Source of the DNA: Pseudomonas nitroreducens NBRC 12694
GTDB lineage: Bacteria; Pseudomonadota; Gammaproteobacteria; Pseudomonadales; Pseudomonadaceae
Direction of reading: 5' to 3'
DNA length: 64,000 nt
NCBI RefSeq assembly: GCF_002091755.1
Contig: NZ_BDAI01000004.1
Span: 1-64,000, forward strand
Shown: in pieces, positions 15,236-23,300 of the stretch
How positions within the stretch are numbered: position 1 is the first letter of the stretch
Layout of the letters: each line of letters opens with the position of its first letter
Position numbers and translations under genes: made by a program
The notes under the pieces: generated by a model
What the model saw: only the letters and a program-made list of their open reading frames with translations
Databases searched by the model: none
Told to the model about the DNA's origin: nothing

Positions 15236-16029
15236 GCGCCGAAAAACCCGACCAGCCCGAACACGACCAGGAAATGCCCCTGGTCTCGCACCTGACCGAA
15301 CTGCGTACGCGCCTGTTGCGCTGCGTGGTGGCGATCTTCGTGATCTTCATCGGCCTGCTGTACTTCTCGCAGAAGATCTATGCGCTGGCCTCCGAGCCGC
15401 TGCGGCGCTTCCTGCCCGAAGGCGCGACCATGATCGCCATCGACCCGGCGTCGGCCTTCCTCGCACCGCTGAAGCTGACCATGATCGTCGCCGTACTGAT
15501 CGCCATGCCGGTGATCCTAGGCCAGGTCTGGGGCTTCATCGCGCCCGGCCTGTACAAGCACGAGAAGCGCGTCGCCTTGCCGCTGCTGGCCTCCAGCATC
15601 GTGCTGTTCTACGCCGGCATGGCCTTCGCCTACTTCCTGGTGTTCCCGTTGATGTTCCACTTCTTCCTCGGCCAGGCCCCGGAAGGCGTGACGCCGATGA
15701 CCGACATCAACAGCTACCTGGATTTCCTCACCCTGCTCTTCGCCTTCGGCGTGGCCTTCGAGATTCCTGTCGCCACCGTGCTGCTGGTGTGGATCGGCGT
15801 AGTCGACGTGGCCTACCTGAAGAAGATCCGCCCCTACGTGATCATCGGCTGTTTCGTCGTCGGCATGATCCTCACTCCGCCGGACCCGCTATCGCAAACC
15901 CTGCTGGCGGTGCCGATGTGGATGCTGTTCGAGGCCGGCGTGCTGTTCAGCCACCTGATCCGCAAGCGCGGACCGGAAACCGAGGAAGACGAATCCAAGG
16001 GCGACCAGCCGCCGGCTACCCGCCAGTGA
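15232..16029 (+). CDS. tatC: Sec-independent translocase subunit TatC
   Basis: Polytopic receptor for twin-arginine signal peptides. The protein is 265 residues with six hydrophobic segments. The conserved cytoplasmic N-terminus MPLVSHLTELRTRLLR, the loop FIAPGLYKHEKR and the F-E pair of AFGVAFEIPV are all present. It forms an operon with tatAB; the TGA stop overlaps the GTG start of the next gene. Confidence 0.97.
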   Translation: MSAEKPDQPEHDQEMPLVSHLTELRTRLLRCVVAIFVIFIGLLYFSQKIYALASEPLRRFLPEGATMIAIDPASAFLAPLKLTMIVAVLIAMPVILGQVWGFIAPGLYKHEKRVALPLLASSIVLFYAGMAFAYFLVFPLMFHFFLGQAPEGVTPMTDINSYLDFLTLLFAFGVAFEIPVATVLLVWIGVVDVAYLKKIRPYVIIGCFVVGMILTPPDPLSQTLLAVPMWMLFEAGVLFSHLIRKRGPETEEDESKGDQPPATRQ

Positions 16030-16733
16030 ATCTGCTGCTGCTCGACGATGCCGACTTCGTCGCGGCGGATCGCGTGATCCTGCGCGACCGCCGCCTGACC
16101 CACCTGCAGGAAGTCCACCGCGCCGAAAGCGGCGACCGCCTGCGCGTCGGCCGCCTCGGTGGCCTGATGGGCGAAGGTCGCCTGCTGCGCCTGGAAGCCA
16201 ACGAAGCGGAGTTGCAGGTCAGCTTCGATCAGGCTCCGCCGTCCAAACTGCCGCTCACCCTGCTGCTCGCCCTGCCCCGCCCGAAGATGCTCCGCCGTGT
16301 GCTGCAGACCGTCGCCGCCATGGGTGTGCCGCGCCTGGTGCTGCTCAACAGCTACCGGGTGGAAAAGAGCTTCTGGCAGACGCCCTTCCTCGAACCCGAA
16401 GCAGTGCGCGAGCAACTGATCCTCGGCCTCGAACAGGCACGCGACACCGTGCTGCCCGAAGTGATCATCGAGAAGCGCTTCAAGCCCTTCGTCGAGGATC
16501 GCCTGCCCGCCCTCGCTGCCGGCAGCCTCGGCCTGATCGGCCACCCGGGCCCGTGGCCGGAATGCCCGCGGGCGCTGAGCGAACCGGTGACCCTGGCCAT
16601 CGGCCCGGAAGGCGGCTGGATTCCCTATGAGGTGGAGAAGCTGCGCGAGGCCGGTTTGAACCCCGTGCAACTGGGCGAGCGCATCCTGCGCGTCGAGACT
16701 GCCGTGACCGCACTTCTGGCACGCCTGTTCTAA
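16026..16733 (+). CDS. RsmE-family RNA methyltransferase, divergent paralog
   Basis: SPOUT-class methyltransferase of the RsmE family (16S rRNA m3U1498). The protein is 235 residues from GTG 16026, which overlaps the tatC stop (GTGA). It has the SAM knot signature IGPEGGWIPYEVE and LGERILRVETAVTAL. The middle differs from canonical RsmE: PRPKMLRRVLQTVAAMGVPRLVLLNSYRVEKSFWQ replaces SRGERMDW and SERCEVRL. A second, canonical RsmE lies at 32859, so this copy may act on another site; its target is unknown. Confidence 0.85.
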   Translation: MNLLLLDDADFVAADRVILRDRRLTHLQEVHRAESGDRLRVGRLGGLMGEGRLLRLEANEAELQVSFDQAPPSKLPLTLLLALPRPKMLRRVLQTVAAMGVPRLVLLNSYRVEKSFWQTPFLEPEAVREQLILGLEQARDTVLPEVIIEKRFKPFVEDRLPALAAGSLGLIGHPGPWPECPRALSEPVTLAIGPEGGWIPYEVEKLREAGLNPVQLGERILRVETAVTALLARLF

Positions 16734-16807
16734 CTTGAAATGGCTACAGGCCAGTAACCACGCGGCCTCCAGCGTGAACCACCAGTCAGAAAAGTAACTC
16801 GAAACAC

Positions 16808-16834
16808 TTCAGTTCCAGGCAATCGAGCCGATAT
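16808..16834 (+). promoter_or_regulatory. Candidate sigma-28 (FliA) promoter of the first chemoreceptor
   Basis: TTCAGTTC (16808-16815), 11 bases, GCCGATAT (16827-16834), compared with TAAAGTTT-N11-GCCGATAA. The -10 matches at 7 of 8. It lies 85 bases upstream of the chemoreceptor start, and a near-identical arrangement precedes the second receptor. Confidence 0.6.
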
Positions 16835-16919
16835 CTGGGCTACCGGTCGTCCCCCACTCTGCGCATTTCCCGCTCAGCCATGCGTACCGGCCTCGTACAA
16901 CCCCTGGAGCGCCGCCTTC

Positions 16920-18833
16920 ATGTTTCGCTGGTTCAACAACCTCAGTGTCAAACTCAAACTGGCATCGGGCTTCGGCCTGGTGCTGCTGCTCACCCTGCTG
17001 ATCGCCCTCACTGGCTGGATCAACTTGAGCAATGTGATCAACCGCGGCGACAAACTCGGCGAGATTTCCGAGCTGGTGGCCATCGCCAAGGACCTGCGCA
17101 TCGCCCGTCTGAAATTCCAGTCCACTCGTGCCCCGGAAGACGCCAAGGCGGTGCTCGATACGCTGGACAAGCTGGACCAGCGCCATCGTTCGCTGAGCGA
17201 TAAGTTCACCGAGGCCGAGGACCGTCGCGTCATCGACCAGCAGCATGAACTGAGCATGGAGTACCGCAAGCTCTACGCCCAACTGCTGAAGTCGTTCGAG
17301 GAGCGCGACGCCGCCAAGCAGGTGCTGGTCAGATCCGCTGGTGCCGTCAGCGAAGGCCTGCAGAAGGCCGAGCAGAAGCTGGTCACTGGCGGCAGCGCCG
17401 AGAGCCTGCAGCACCTGCAAGACCTCGCCGGCATTGGCCGCGCCGTCATGCAGGCGCGCCTGCAGGTCATGGCCTACACCAGTACCGACGCGCAGAACCT
17501 GGAGCAGCCGGCCTTCTCCGGGCTGCAGAAGCTGATCGACGGCGTGAAGAGCGACATGAGCACTTCGCCGGCCGAGCTGAACGACGAGTTCCGCGCCACC
17601 CTCGATGCGCTGGAGACTTACCGCAACGCGCTGACCAACTACCGCAACGAAGTCAACGACAGCCAGGCTGCCCGTGACCGCATGCGCGACAGTGGCCAGC
17701 AGATCGAGAAGCTGAGCAACGAGCTGACCACCACCCAGACCGCCAAACGCGACGCCGGCGTTGCCACCGCCAAGACTCTGCTGGGCCTGGCCACGCTGGT
17801 CGCCCTGGTGCTGGGCAGCATCGCCGCCTGGATCATCACCGGGCAGATCGTCAATCCGCTGCGCGACGTGCTGGGCCACGCCGAGCGCATCGCCGACGGC
17901 GACCTCTCCCGCGATATCCCCACCAACCGCCACGACGAGCTGGGGCAGTTGCAGAAGAGCATGCAGCGCATGAACCTGTCCCTGCGCGAGCTGATCGGCC
18001 GCATCCACGATGGCGTGACGCAGATCGCCAGCGCCGCCGAGGAGCTGTCCGCGGTGACCGAGCAGACCAGCGCCGGGGTGAACAACCAGAAGACCGAGAC
18101 CGACCAGGTCGCCACCGCCATGAACGAAATGGCCGCCACCGTGCAGGAGGTCGCGCGCAACGCCGAGGAGGCTTCCGAAGCGGCCGCCACCGCCGACCGT
18201 GAAGCCCGCGAAGGCGAAGGCGCTGTCAAGGAAGCGGTGGGCCAGATGGACCGCCTGGCCAACGAAGTCGACCGCACCAACGATTCGGTTCTCAAGGTCA
18301 AGCGCGAAAGCGAGAAGATCGGCAGCGTGCTGGATGTGATCAAGGCCGTGGCCGAGCAGACCAACCTGCTGGCGCTCAACGCCGCCATCGAAGCCGCCCG
18401 TGCTGGCGACGCCGGGCGTGGTTTCGCCGTGGTGGCCGACGAGGTGCGCGGCCTGGCGCAGCGTACCCAATCCTCCACCGAGGAGATCGAAGAGTTGATC
18501 GCCGGCCTGCAGAGCGGCACCCAACAGGCCGTGCAGATGATGGAGACCAGCCGCGACCTGACCGTCAGCACCGTCGACCTGACCCGCCGCGCCGGCGAGC
18601 GCCTGGGCGCCATCACCCGCACCGTGTCGACCATCCAGTCGATGAACCAGCAGATCGCCGCCGCTTCCGAGCAACAGAGTGCGGTGGCCGAGGAGATCAA
18701 CCGCAGCGTGATGAACGTGCGCGACATCTCCGAGCAGACCGCCGCCGCCAGCGAGGAAACCGCCGCCTCCAGCGTCGAGCTGGCGCGCCTGGGCAACGAG
18801 CTGCAAGTGCTGGTCAGCCGCTTCCGCGTCTGA
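16920..18833 (+). CDS. Methyl-accepting chemotaxis protein with helical bimodular sensor domain (McpK-like)
   Basis: Inner-membrane chemoreceptor, 637 residues: TM1 at about 12-34, a roughly 250-residue all-helical periplasmic domain of the HBM type, TM2 near 285-305, HAMP, then the signalling hairpin with tip EKIGSVLDVIKAVAEQTNLLALNAAIEAARAG (split here by the usual pattern) and flanking methylation helices. It corresponds by order to PAO1 PA5072 (McpK, reported to sense alpha-ketoglutarate); HBM receptors bind TCA-cycle acids. The ligand here is inferred. GGAG at 16906-16909. Confidence 0.9.
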   Translation: MFRWFNNLSVKLKLASGFGLVLLLTLLIALTGWINLSNVINRGDKLGEISELVAIAKDLRIARLKFQSTRAPEDAKAVLDTLDKLDQRHRSLSDKFTEAEDRRVIDQQHELSMEYRKLYAQLLKSFEERDAAKQVLVRSAGAVSEGLQKAEQKLVTGGSAESLQHLQDLAGIGRAVMQARLQVMAYTSTDAQNLEQPAFSGLQKLIDGVKSDMSTSPAELNDEFRATLDALETYRNALTNYRNEVNDSQAARDRMRDSGQQIEKLSNELTTTQTAKRDAGVATAKTLLGLATLVALVLGSIAAWIITGQIVNPLRDVLGHAERIADGDLSRDIPTNRHDELGQLQKSMQRMNLSLRELIGRIHDGVTQIASAAEELSAVTEQTSAGVNNQKTETDQVATAMNEMAATVQEVARNAEEASEAAATADREAREGEGAVKEAVGQMDRLANEVDRTNDSVLKVKRESEKIGSVLDVIKAVAEQTNLLALNAAIEAARAGDAGRGFAVVADEVRGLAQRTQSSTEEIEELIAGLQSGTQQAVQMMETSRDLTVSTVDLTRRAGERLGAITRTVSTIQSMNQQIAAASEQQSAVAEEINRSVMNVRDISEQTAAASEETAASSVELARLGNELQVLVSRFRV

Positions 18834-18847
18834 TCCGGCCCGCCACG

Positions 18848-18878
18848 AAAAAGGCCCGCGCAATGCGGGCCTTTTTTA
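18848..18878 (+). terminator. Rho-independent terminator after the first chemoreceptor
   Basis: AAAAAGGCCCGC (18848-18859) pairs perfectly with GCGGGCCTTTTT (18865-18876), loop GCAAT, with a T-run continuing. It separates the two chemoreceptor genes transcriptionally. Confidence 0.95.
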
Positions 18879-18957
18879 TTTCTCCCTACCGGACATCGGC
18901 ATCGGGGCTTCCCCCTCAGCTCCCCCCCCTGGGAGAGCTAAGGGCAATCCCGAATCC

Positions 18958-19024
18958 GTAGGAGCGAGCTTGCTCACGAACAAACCCTGCTGCGGGATCG
19001 GTTCGCGAGCAAGCTCGCTCCTAC
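18958..19024. repeat. REP pair (REPIN-like)
   Basis: GTAGGAGCGAGCTTGCTCAC (start 18958) and its inverted partner GTTCGCGAGCAAGCTCGCTC plus CTAC (19001-19024) flank a 19-base spacer. This is the best-preserved pair in the window. Confidence 0.85.
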
Positions 19025-19069
19025 AAGAGCTCCCGCGCCACGCGACAAACCCCGCGGCGAATTCGCGCC

Positions 19070-19096
19070 TTCAGTTTCTGCAGCTCCCGCCGATAG
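19070..19096 (+). promoter_or_regulatory. Candidate sigma-28 (FliA) promoter of the second chemoreceptor
   Basis: TTCAGTTT (19070-19077), 11 bases, GCCGATAG (19089-19096). It matches the FliA -35 at 6 of 8 and -10 at 7 of 8, and shares TTCAGTT and GCCGATA with the promoter at 16808-16834. Confidence 0.65.
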
Positions 19097-19206
19097 CCTC
19101 TGACGCACGAAGATGCGTCCCGACAATTCCACCTCGCCTCTGCACACCTGTTCTTGCCAGCCACGGGCCGTCGATCCCGTGGCAACGCCTGCCTGGAGTA
19201 TTCGAC

Positions 19207-21153
19207 ATGTACGATTGGCTAGTAGTACAGCTGGGACGCCTGAACGTCAGCCTGAAGCTGGTGGTGGGCTTCGGTATTCTCCTCTTCCTCACCCTGCTGG
19301 TCCTGCTCAGCGGCCTGCACAGCCTGGACAACCAGGCCGGGCGCGGCGAGCAGATGGCGACCATTACCGAACTCAACGACCTCAGCCAGCAGGCCAACCT
19401 CGCCCGCCTGCAGTTCGAACTGGGCGGCGATCGCAGCCAGGCCGAGCGCGTCGAGCAGCACAGCACGAAGATGCTGGAGCTGATCGAGCGGCGCCTGAAA
19501 GGCAGCGATATCGATGCCAGACAATTGAGCGCCGCACGCCAGGCGGTGAGCGAATACCGCGAGGCTTTCAGCGCCCTGACCCGCGCCGTGGACCAGCGCA
19601 CCCAGGCCCGCAGCACCCTGGTGGGCAGCGCGCAGAGCGCCCTGCAGGCCTTCGAGGCACTGGACAAGCAGCTCTTCGACCTGCTCGCCGAGCAACCCGG
19701 CGATAGCCAGTTGCTGCACAGCGCCCAGGCCGTCGGCCAACTGCACCAGCAACTGCTGGTGGTGCGCTACCAGGTGCGCGGCTACGTCTTCGAGCAGTCT
19801 GCCAATGCCGAACAGGCCGCCTTCGCCGCCTTCGACAAGCTGCGCGACACCGGCTCCGCGCTGCAGAACCAGTTACCAGCCATCGCCGCCGACGGTCTGA
19901 ATACGGCCCTGAAAGACCTGCAGAACTACCGCAGCGGCATCGAACAGTTCCGCGACGGCGTCAACGCCACGCTGCAGGCACGCAAGGGCCTGAACGGCGC
20001 CAGCGAAGCGCTACTTGCAGCCGCCAGCCACCTTTACGACGACACCCTTGCGCGCAACGACGCCGAGACCGCCGCCGCCAGGACCCGGCAGATTCTCATC
20101 GCCCTCCTGGCGCTCGCCTTCGGCATGCTGTCGGGCTGGGCCATCAACCGCCAGATCGTCCGCCCGCTGCATGAGGCGCTGGAGCTGGCCGGGCGCATTG
20201 CCCAGGGCGACCTGTCCCAGGGCCTTTCCCGTGACCTCAACCTGCAGCGCAGCGACGAGCTGGGCCAATTGCAGCGCGTGATGATGCGCATGCGCGAAAG
20301 CCTGTCGCAGCTGCTCGGCCACATCGGCGGCAGCGTCAGCCAACTAGCCACCGCCGCTGACGAACTCTCCGCCGTCACCGAGCAGACCCGCGCCGGGGTG
20401 AACAGCCAGCGCGTGGAAACCGAGCAGGTCGCCAGCGCCATCCATGAAATGGCCGCTACCGTGCAGGAAGTCGCGCGCAACGCCGAGCAGGCCTCCGCCG
20501 CCGCACAACAGGCCGACCAGCAGGCGCGCCAAGGCGACCAGGTGGTACGGGATGCGGTGAACCAGATCGACCGCCTGGCCATCGAAGTGGATCGCTCCGC
20601 CGAGGCCATGGAGCTGCTGCGCAAGGAAAGTGAAAAGATCGGCAGCGTGCTGGATGTGATCAAGTCGGTCGCCGAGCAGACCAACCTGCTGGCGCTCAAC
20701 GCCGCCATCGAGGCCGCCCGTGCCGGCGAGGCCGGGCGCGGATTCGCCGTGGTCGCTGACGAGGTACGCGGCCTGGCCCAGCGTACCCAGTCCTCCACCG
20801 CCGAGATCGAGGGCCTGATCGCCGGCCTGCAACGCGGCGCCCAGGAAGCGGTGACGCGCATGGACGACAGCCGCCGCCTGACCGGCAGTTCGGTGGAGCT
20901 GACCCGCCGCGCCGGCGAGGCGCTGGGGGTGATCGCCCGCACCGTGGCCGACATCCAGGGCATGAACCTGCAGATCGCCTCCGCCGCCGAGGAGCAGAGC
21001 AGCGTCGCCGAGGAGATCAACCGCAGCGTGGTGCAGGTGCGCGAGATCGCCGACCAGTCGGCTGCCGCCAGCGAACAGACTGCCAGTTCCAGCACCGAAT
21101 TGGCGCGCCTGGGCAACGAGCTGCAGCTGCAGGTAGGGCGCTTCCGCCTGTGA
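19207..21153 (+). CDS. Methyl-accepting chemotaxis protein, tandem HBM-type paralog
   Basis: Second chemoreceptor of 648 residues with the same architecture as its neighbour: TM1 (GFGILLFLTLLVLLSG, about 21-36), a long helical periplasmic domain, TM2 near 295-315 (ILIALLALAFGMLSGWAI), HAMP, and a signalling domain nearly identical to the first. The periplasmic domains are clearly diverged, suggesting duplication followed by change of ligand. The start is set by GGAG at 19194-19197; in-frame codons upstream run through the promoter and REP pair and are rejected. Confidence 0.9.
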   Translation: MYDWLVVQLGRLNVSLKLVVGFGILLFLTLLVLLSGLHSLDNQAGRGEQMATITELNDLSQQANLARLQFELGGDRSQAERVEQHSTKMLELIERRLKGSDIDARQLSAARQAVSEYREAFSALTRAVDQRTQARSTLVGSAQSALQAFEALDKQLFDLLAEQPGDSQLLHSAQAVGQLHQQLLVVRYQVRGYVFEQSANAEQAAFAAFDKLRDTGSALQNQLPAIAADGLNTALKDLQNYRSGIEQFRDGVNATLQARKGLNGASEALLAAASHLYDDTLARNDAETAAARTRQILIALLALAFGMLSGWAINRQIVRPLHEALELAGRIAQGDLSQGLSRDLNLQRSDELGQLQRVMMRMRESLSQLLGHIGGSVSQLATAADELSAVTEQTRAGVNSQRVETEQVASAIHEMAATVQEVARNAEQASAAAQQADQQARQGDQVVRDAVNQIDRLAIEVDRSAEAMELLRKESEKIGSVLDVIKSVAEQTNLLALNAAIEAARAGEAGRGFAVVADEVRGLAQRTQSSTAEIEGLIAGLQRGAQEAVTRMDDSRRLTGSSVELTRRAGEALGVIARTVADIQGMNLQIASAAEEQSSVAEEINRSVVQVREIADQSAAASEQTASSSTELARLGNELQLQVGRFRL

Positions 21154-21247
21154 GGCCTCGGCTGGCCGGTGCGTCCGCACCGGCCAGCGGGACAATTGTC
21201 ATGCGCATGGCGTAGGATCGGTCACTCGCCATATAGGGAGAGTGACC

Positions 21248-21676
21248 ATGCGCCCGCTGACCATCGACCTCGACGAACTCGCCTTCGCGCTCGACACCCA
21301 GGGTATCGATCACTACCTCGACCTGTTCAGCGGCCAGGTGCTGCTGATTCCCGAAGAAGACCCCGATCCCGAACTGGCCGAATTGCTGCACCGCGAGCCG
21401 GAACGCCTGCTGCCCATCGAACCGCTGAGCAGCGGCCAGTCGCTGGAGCTGATGCGCGAGTTCCTCCGCGAAGTGCCACAGCCGCACGCCTATTCCGCCC
21501 TGGCCAACGCCATCGAGGGGCGCAAGCCGTTCAAGGCTTTCCGCCATGTGCTGATGGGTTATCCCGAGCTGCTGCAGGCCTGGTATGTCTACCAGGGTGA
21601 GCGACTGCGCGAGTGCGCGCTGGATTGGCTGGCAGACAACCAGATCCAGCCGGCCGCTCAAGGCGCGATGCTGTAG
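21248..21676 (+). CDS. UPF0158 family protein
   Basis: A 142-residue cytoplasmic protein of the UPF0158 family: N-terminal MRPLTIDLDELAFALD and HYLDLFSGQVLLIPEED strands, then a helical part with RLLPIEPLSSGQSLELMREF and a C-terminal YPELLQAWYVYQGERLRECALDWL. No function is established. GGGAG at 21235-21239 supports the ATG at 21248 over a GTG six bases earlier. It is separated from the chemoreceptor by 94 bases and is the last gene before the synteny junction. Confidence 0.75.
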   Translation: MRPLTIDLDELAFALDTQGIDHYLDLFSGQVLLIPEEDPDPELAELLHREPERLLPIEPLSSGQSLELMREFLREVPQPHAYSALANAIEGRKPFKAFRHVLMGYPELLQAWYVYQGERLRECALDWLADNQIQPAAQGAML

Positions 21677-21681
21677 CCCGC

Positions 21682-21752
21682 GGGTTCGCGAGCAAGCTCG
21701 CTCCCATGGCAAGCAACCTTTGGCCGGTAGGAGCGGGCTTCGTCCGTGATCG
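21682..21752. repeat. REP-like elements downstream of UPF0158 gene
   Basis: GTTCGCGAGCAAGCTCGCTC plus CCAT (21682-21705) is a standard REP arm. An inverted but divergent partner, GTAGGAGCGGGCTTCGTCCG followed by TGATCGG, lies at 21726-21752. Confidence 0.75.
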
Positions 21753-21790
21753 GCCACGCCCACGCAGCGGACCATGCCCCGCCGCCCAAA

Positions 21791-21825
21791 CAGAAACGCC
21801 GCCCCAAGGGGCGGCGTTTCTGTTC
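21791..21825. terminator. Strong bidirectional terminator between UPF0158 gene and oprM
   Basis: CAGAAACGCCGCCCC (21791-21805) and GGGGCGGCGTTTCTG (21808-21822) are perfect 15-base inverted arms. T-rich sequence on both sides lets it act for convergent transcripts, chiefly mexAB-oprM, whose stop is at 21830. Confidence 0.93.
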
Positions 21826-21829
21826 TCGA

Positions 21830-23299
21830 TCAGAACAACCGGCCTTCGGGGGCCTCGCTGGAGATCGGCTTGGCCTGAGCTGCCGTGGCCTGCCAGCCGC
21901 CGCCGAGGGCCTTGTACAGGTTGACCTCGCTGGTCAGCTGGTTGAGGCGGTCGGAGATCAGCTGTTGCTGGGCACTGAACAGCGAGCGTTGCGCATCGAG
22001 CAGGGTGAGGTAGTTGTCCACACCGGTGCGGTAGCGCTTGTCGGCCAGGCGGTAGTACTCGCTGCTGGCGTCCACCAGCGCGCGCTGCGCCTGCAGTTGC
22101 TCGTTGAAGGTGCCACGGGCGGCAAGACCATCCGCCACCTCGGAGAACGCAGTCTGAATGGCTTTCTCGTACTGCGCGACGTTGATGTCCTTCTGCACCT
22201 TGGCCAGGTCCAGGCTCGCGCGCAGGCTGCCGGCGTTGAAGATCGGCAGGCTGATCGACGGCTTGAACAGCCAGGTGCCGGAACCGCCGTCGAACAGGCC
22301 ACCGAGGTCCGGGCTGATGGTGCCGGCGTTGGCGGTCAGGCTGACGTTCGGGAAGAACGCCGCGCGCGCCGCGCCGATGTTGGCGTTGGCCGCCTTGAGC
22401 TGGTGCTCCGCCTGGAGGATGTCCGGGCGGCGCTGCAGCAGGTCGGAGGGCAGGCCCGCCGGCACGGTGGCCAGCAGTTCGTCACCCAGGCCACGGCCTT
22501 GCGGCAGGTCCGCCGGCAGGCCGGAACCGAGCAGCAGCACCAGGGCATTCTGGTCCTGCGCCACCAGGCGGGTGTATTGCGCCAGAGTCGCCCGTGCGCT
22601 TTCCACCGAGGTCTGCGCCTGGCGCAGGTCCAGCGCCGAGGCGACACCGACGTCGTAGCTGCGCTTGGTCAGGTCGTAGCTCTTCTGGTAAGTGCCGAGG
22701 GTGTCGCGGGTCAGCTGCAACTGGGCCTGGTCGGCGCGCAGCGTCAGGTAGGCGTTGGCGACGTTGGCCACCAGGCTGGTCTGGGTGCTGCGACGCGCCT
22801 CTTCGGTGGCGAAGTACTGCTCCAGCGCCTGATCACGCAGGGCGCGCAGGCGGCCGAACAGGTCGATTTCCCAGGACGTGATGCCCAGGGTCGCACCGTA
22901 CTGGCTGCTGATCATCGAACTGCCGGTCTGCGACAGGTCCGCCGGCAGGCGCTGGCGCGAGCCGTCGAAGCTGGCATCCACCGCCGGGAACAGGTCGGCC
23001 CGCTGGATGCGGTACTGCGCCCGGTAAGCTTCGATGTTCAGCGCGGCAACGCGCAGGTCGCGGTTGTTTTCCAGCGACACTTCGACCAGTCGCTGCAGTT
23101 GCGGGTCCTTGAAGAACTCGCGCCAGCCGATGTCGGCGCCGGCGTTGGCCGGTTGCGCCGCATCGTAAGCATCGCCCTGCGGGTAAGCCGCGGCCACGGG
23201 CGCCTCGGGGCGCTCGTAATCGGGGATCAGCGAGCAGCCGGACAACACACCGGCCGCTATCGCCAAATGCAAAGAGGGCAACAGTAAGGACTTTCTCAT
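21830..23299 (-). CDS. oprM: Outer-membrane efflux lipoprotein OprM
   Basis: Trimeric outer-membrane exit duct of the MexAB-OprM multidrug pump. The protein is 489 residues with a lipoprotein signal (MRKSLLLPSLHLAIAAGVLSG-C) giving acylated Cys22. Two outer-membrane efflux protein repeats follow, with LLQRRPDI and the equatorial segments typical of TolC-family proteins; GWREFF, YLTL and TLLDAQRSLFSAQQQL blocks match OprM closely. The start at 23299 lies one base after the mexB stop, with AAGGGG inside mexB. Confidence 0.96.
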   Translation of the reverse strand: MRKSLLLPSLHLAIAAGVLSGCSLIPDYERPEAPVAAAYPQGDAYDAAQPANAGADIGWREFFKDPQLQRLVEVSLENNRDLRVAALNIEAYRAQYRIQRADLFPAVDASFDGSRQRLPADLSQTGSSMISSQYGATLGITSWEIDLFGRLRALRDQALEQYFATEEARRSTQTSLVANVANAYLTLRADQAQLQLTRDTLGTYQKSYDLTKRSYDVGVASALDLRQAQTSVESARATLAQYTRLVAQDQNALVLLLGSGLPADLPQGRGLGDELLATVPAGLPSDLLQRRPDILQAEHQLKAANANIGAARAAFFPNVSLTANAGTISPDLGGLFDGGSGTWLFKPSISLPIFNAGSLRASLDLAKVQKDINVAQYEKAIQTAFSEVADGLAARGTFNEQLQAQRALVDASSEYYRLADKRYRTGVDNYLTLLDAQRSLFSAQQQLISDRLNQLTSEVNLYKALGGGWQATAAQAKPISSEAPEGRLF

Positions 23300-23300
23300 A

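Larger units (their letters stand above)
18834..19206. other. Gap between the two chemoreceptor genes
   Basis: 373 bases without a gene. It holds the first receptor's terminator, a hairpin built from CCCTCAGCTCCC and GGGAGAGCTAAGGG (about 18911-18943), a REP pair (18958-19024), the second receptor's sigma-28-type promoter (19070-19096) and GGAG (19194-19197). Confidence 0.8.

Noticed and set aside
18970..19206. N-terminal extension of the second chemoreceptor
   Set aside because: It would translate a REP element and the promoter; GGAG directly precedes the ATG at 19207, which opens with a transmembrane helix as expected.
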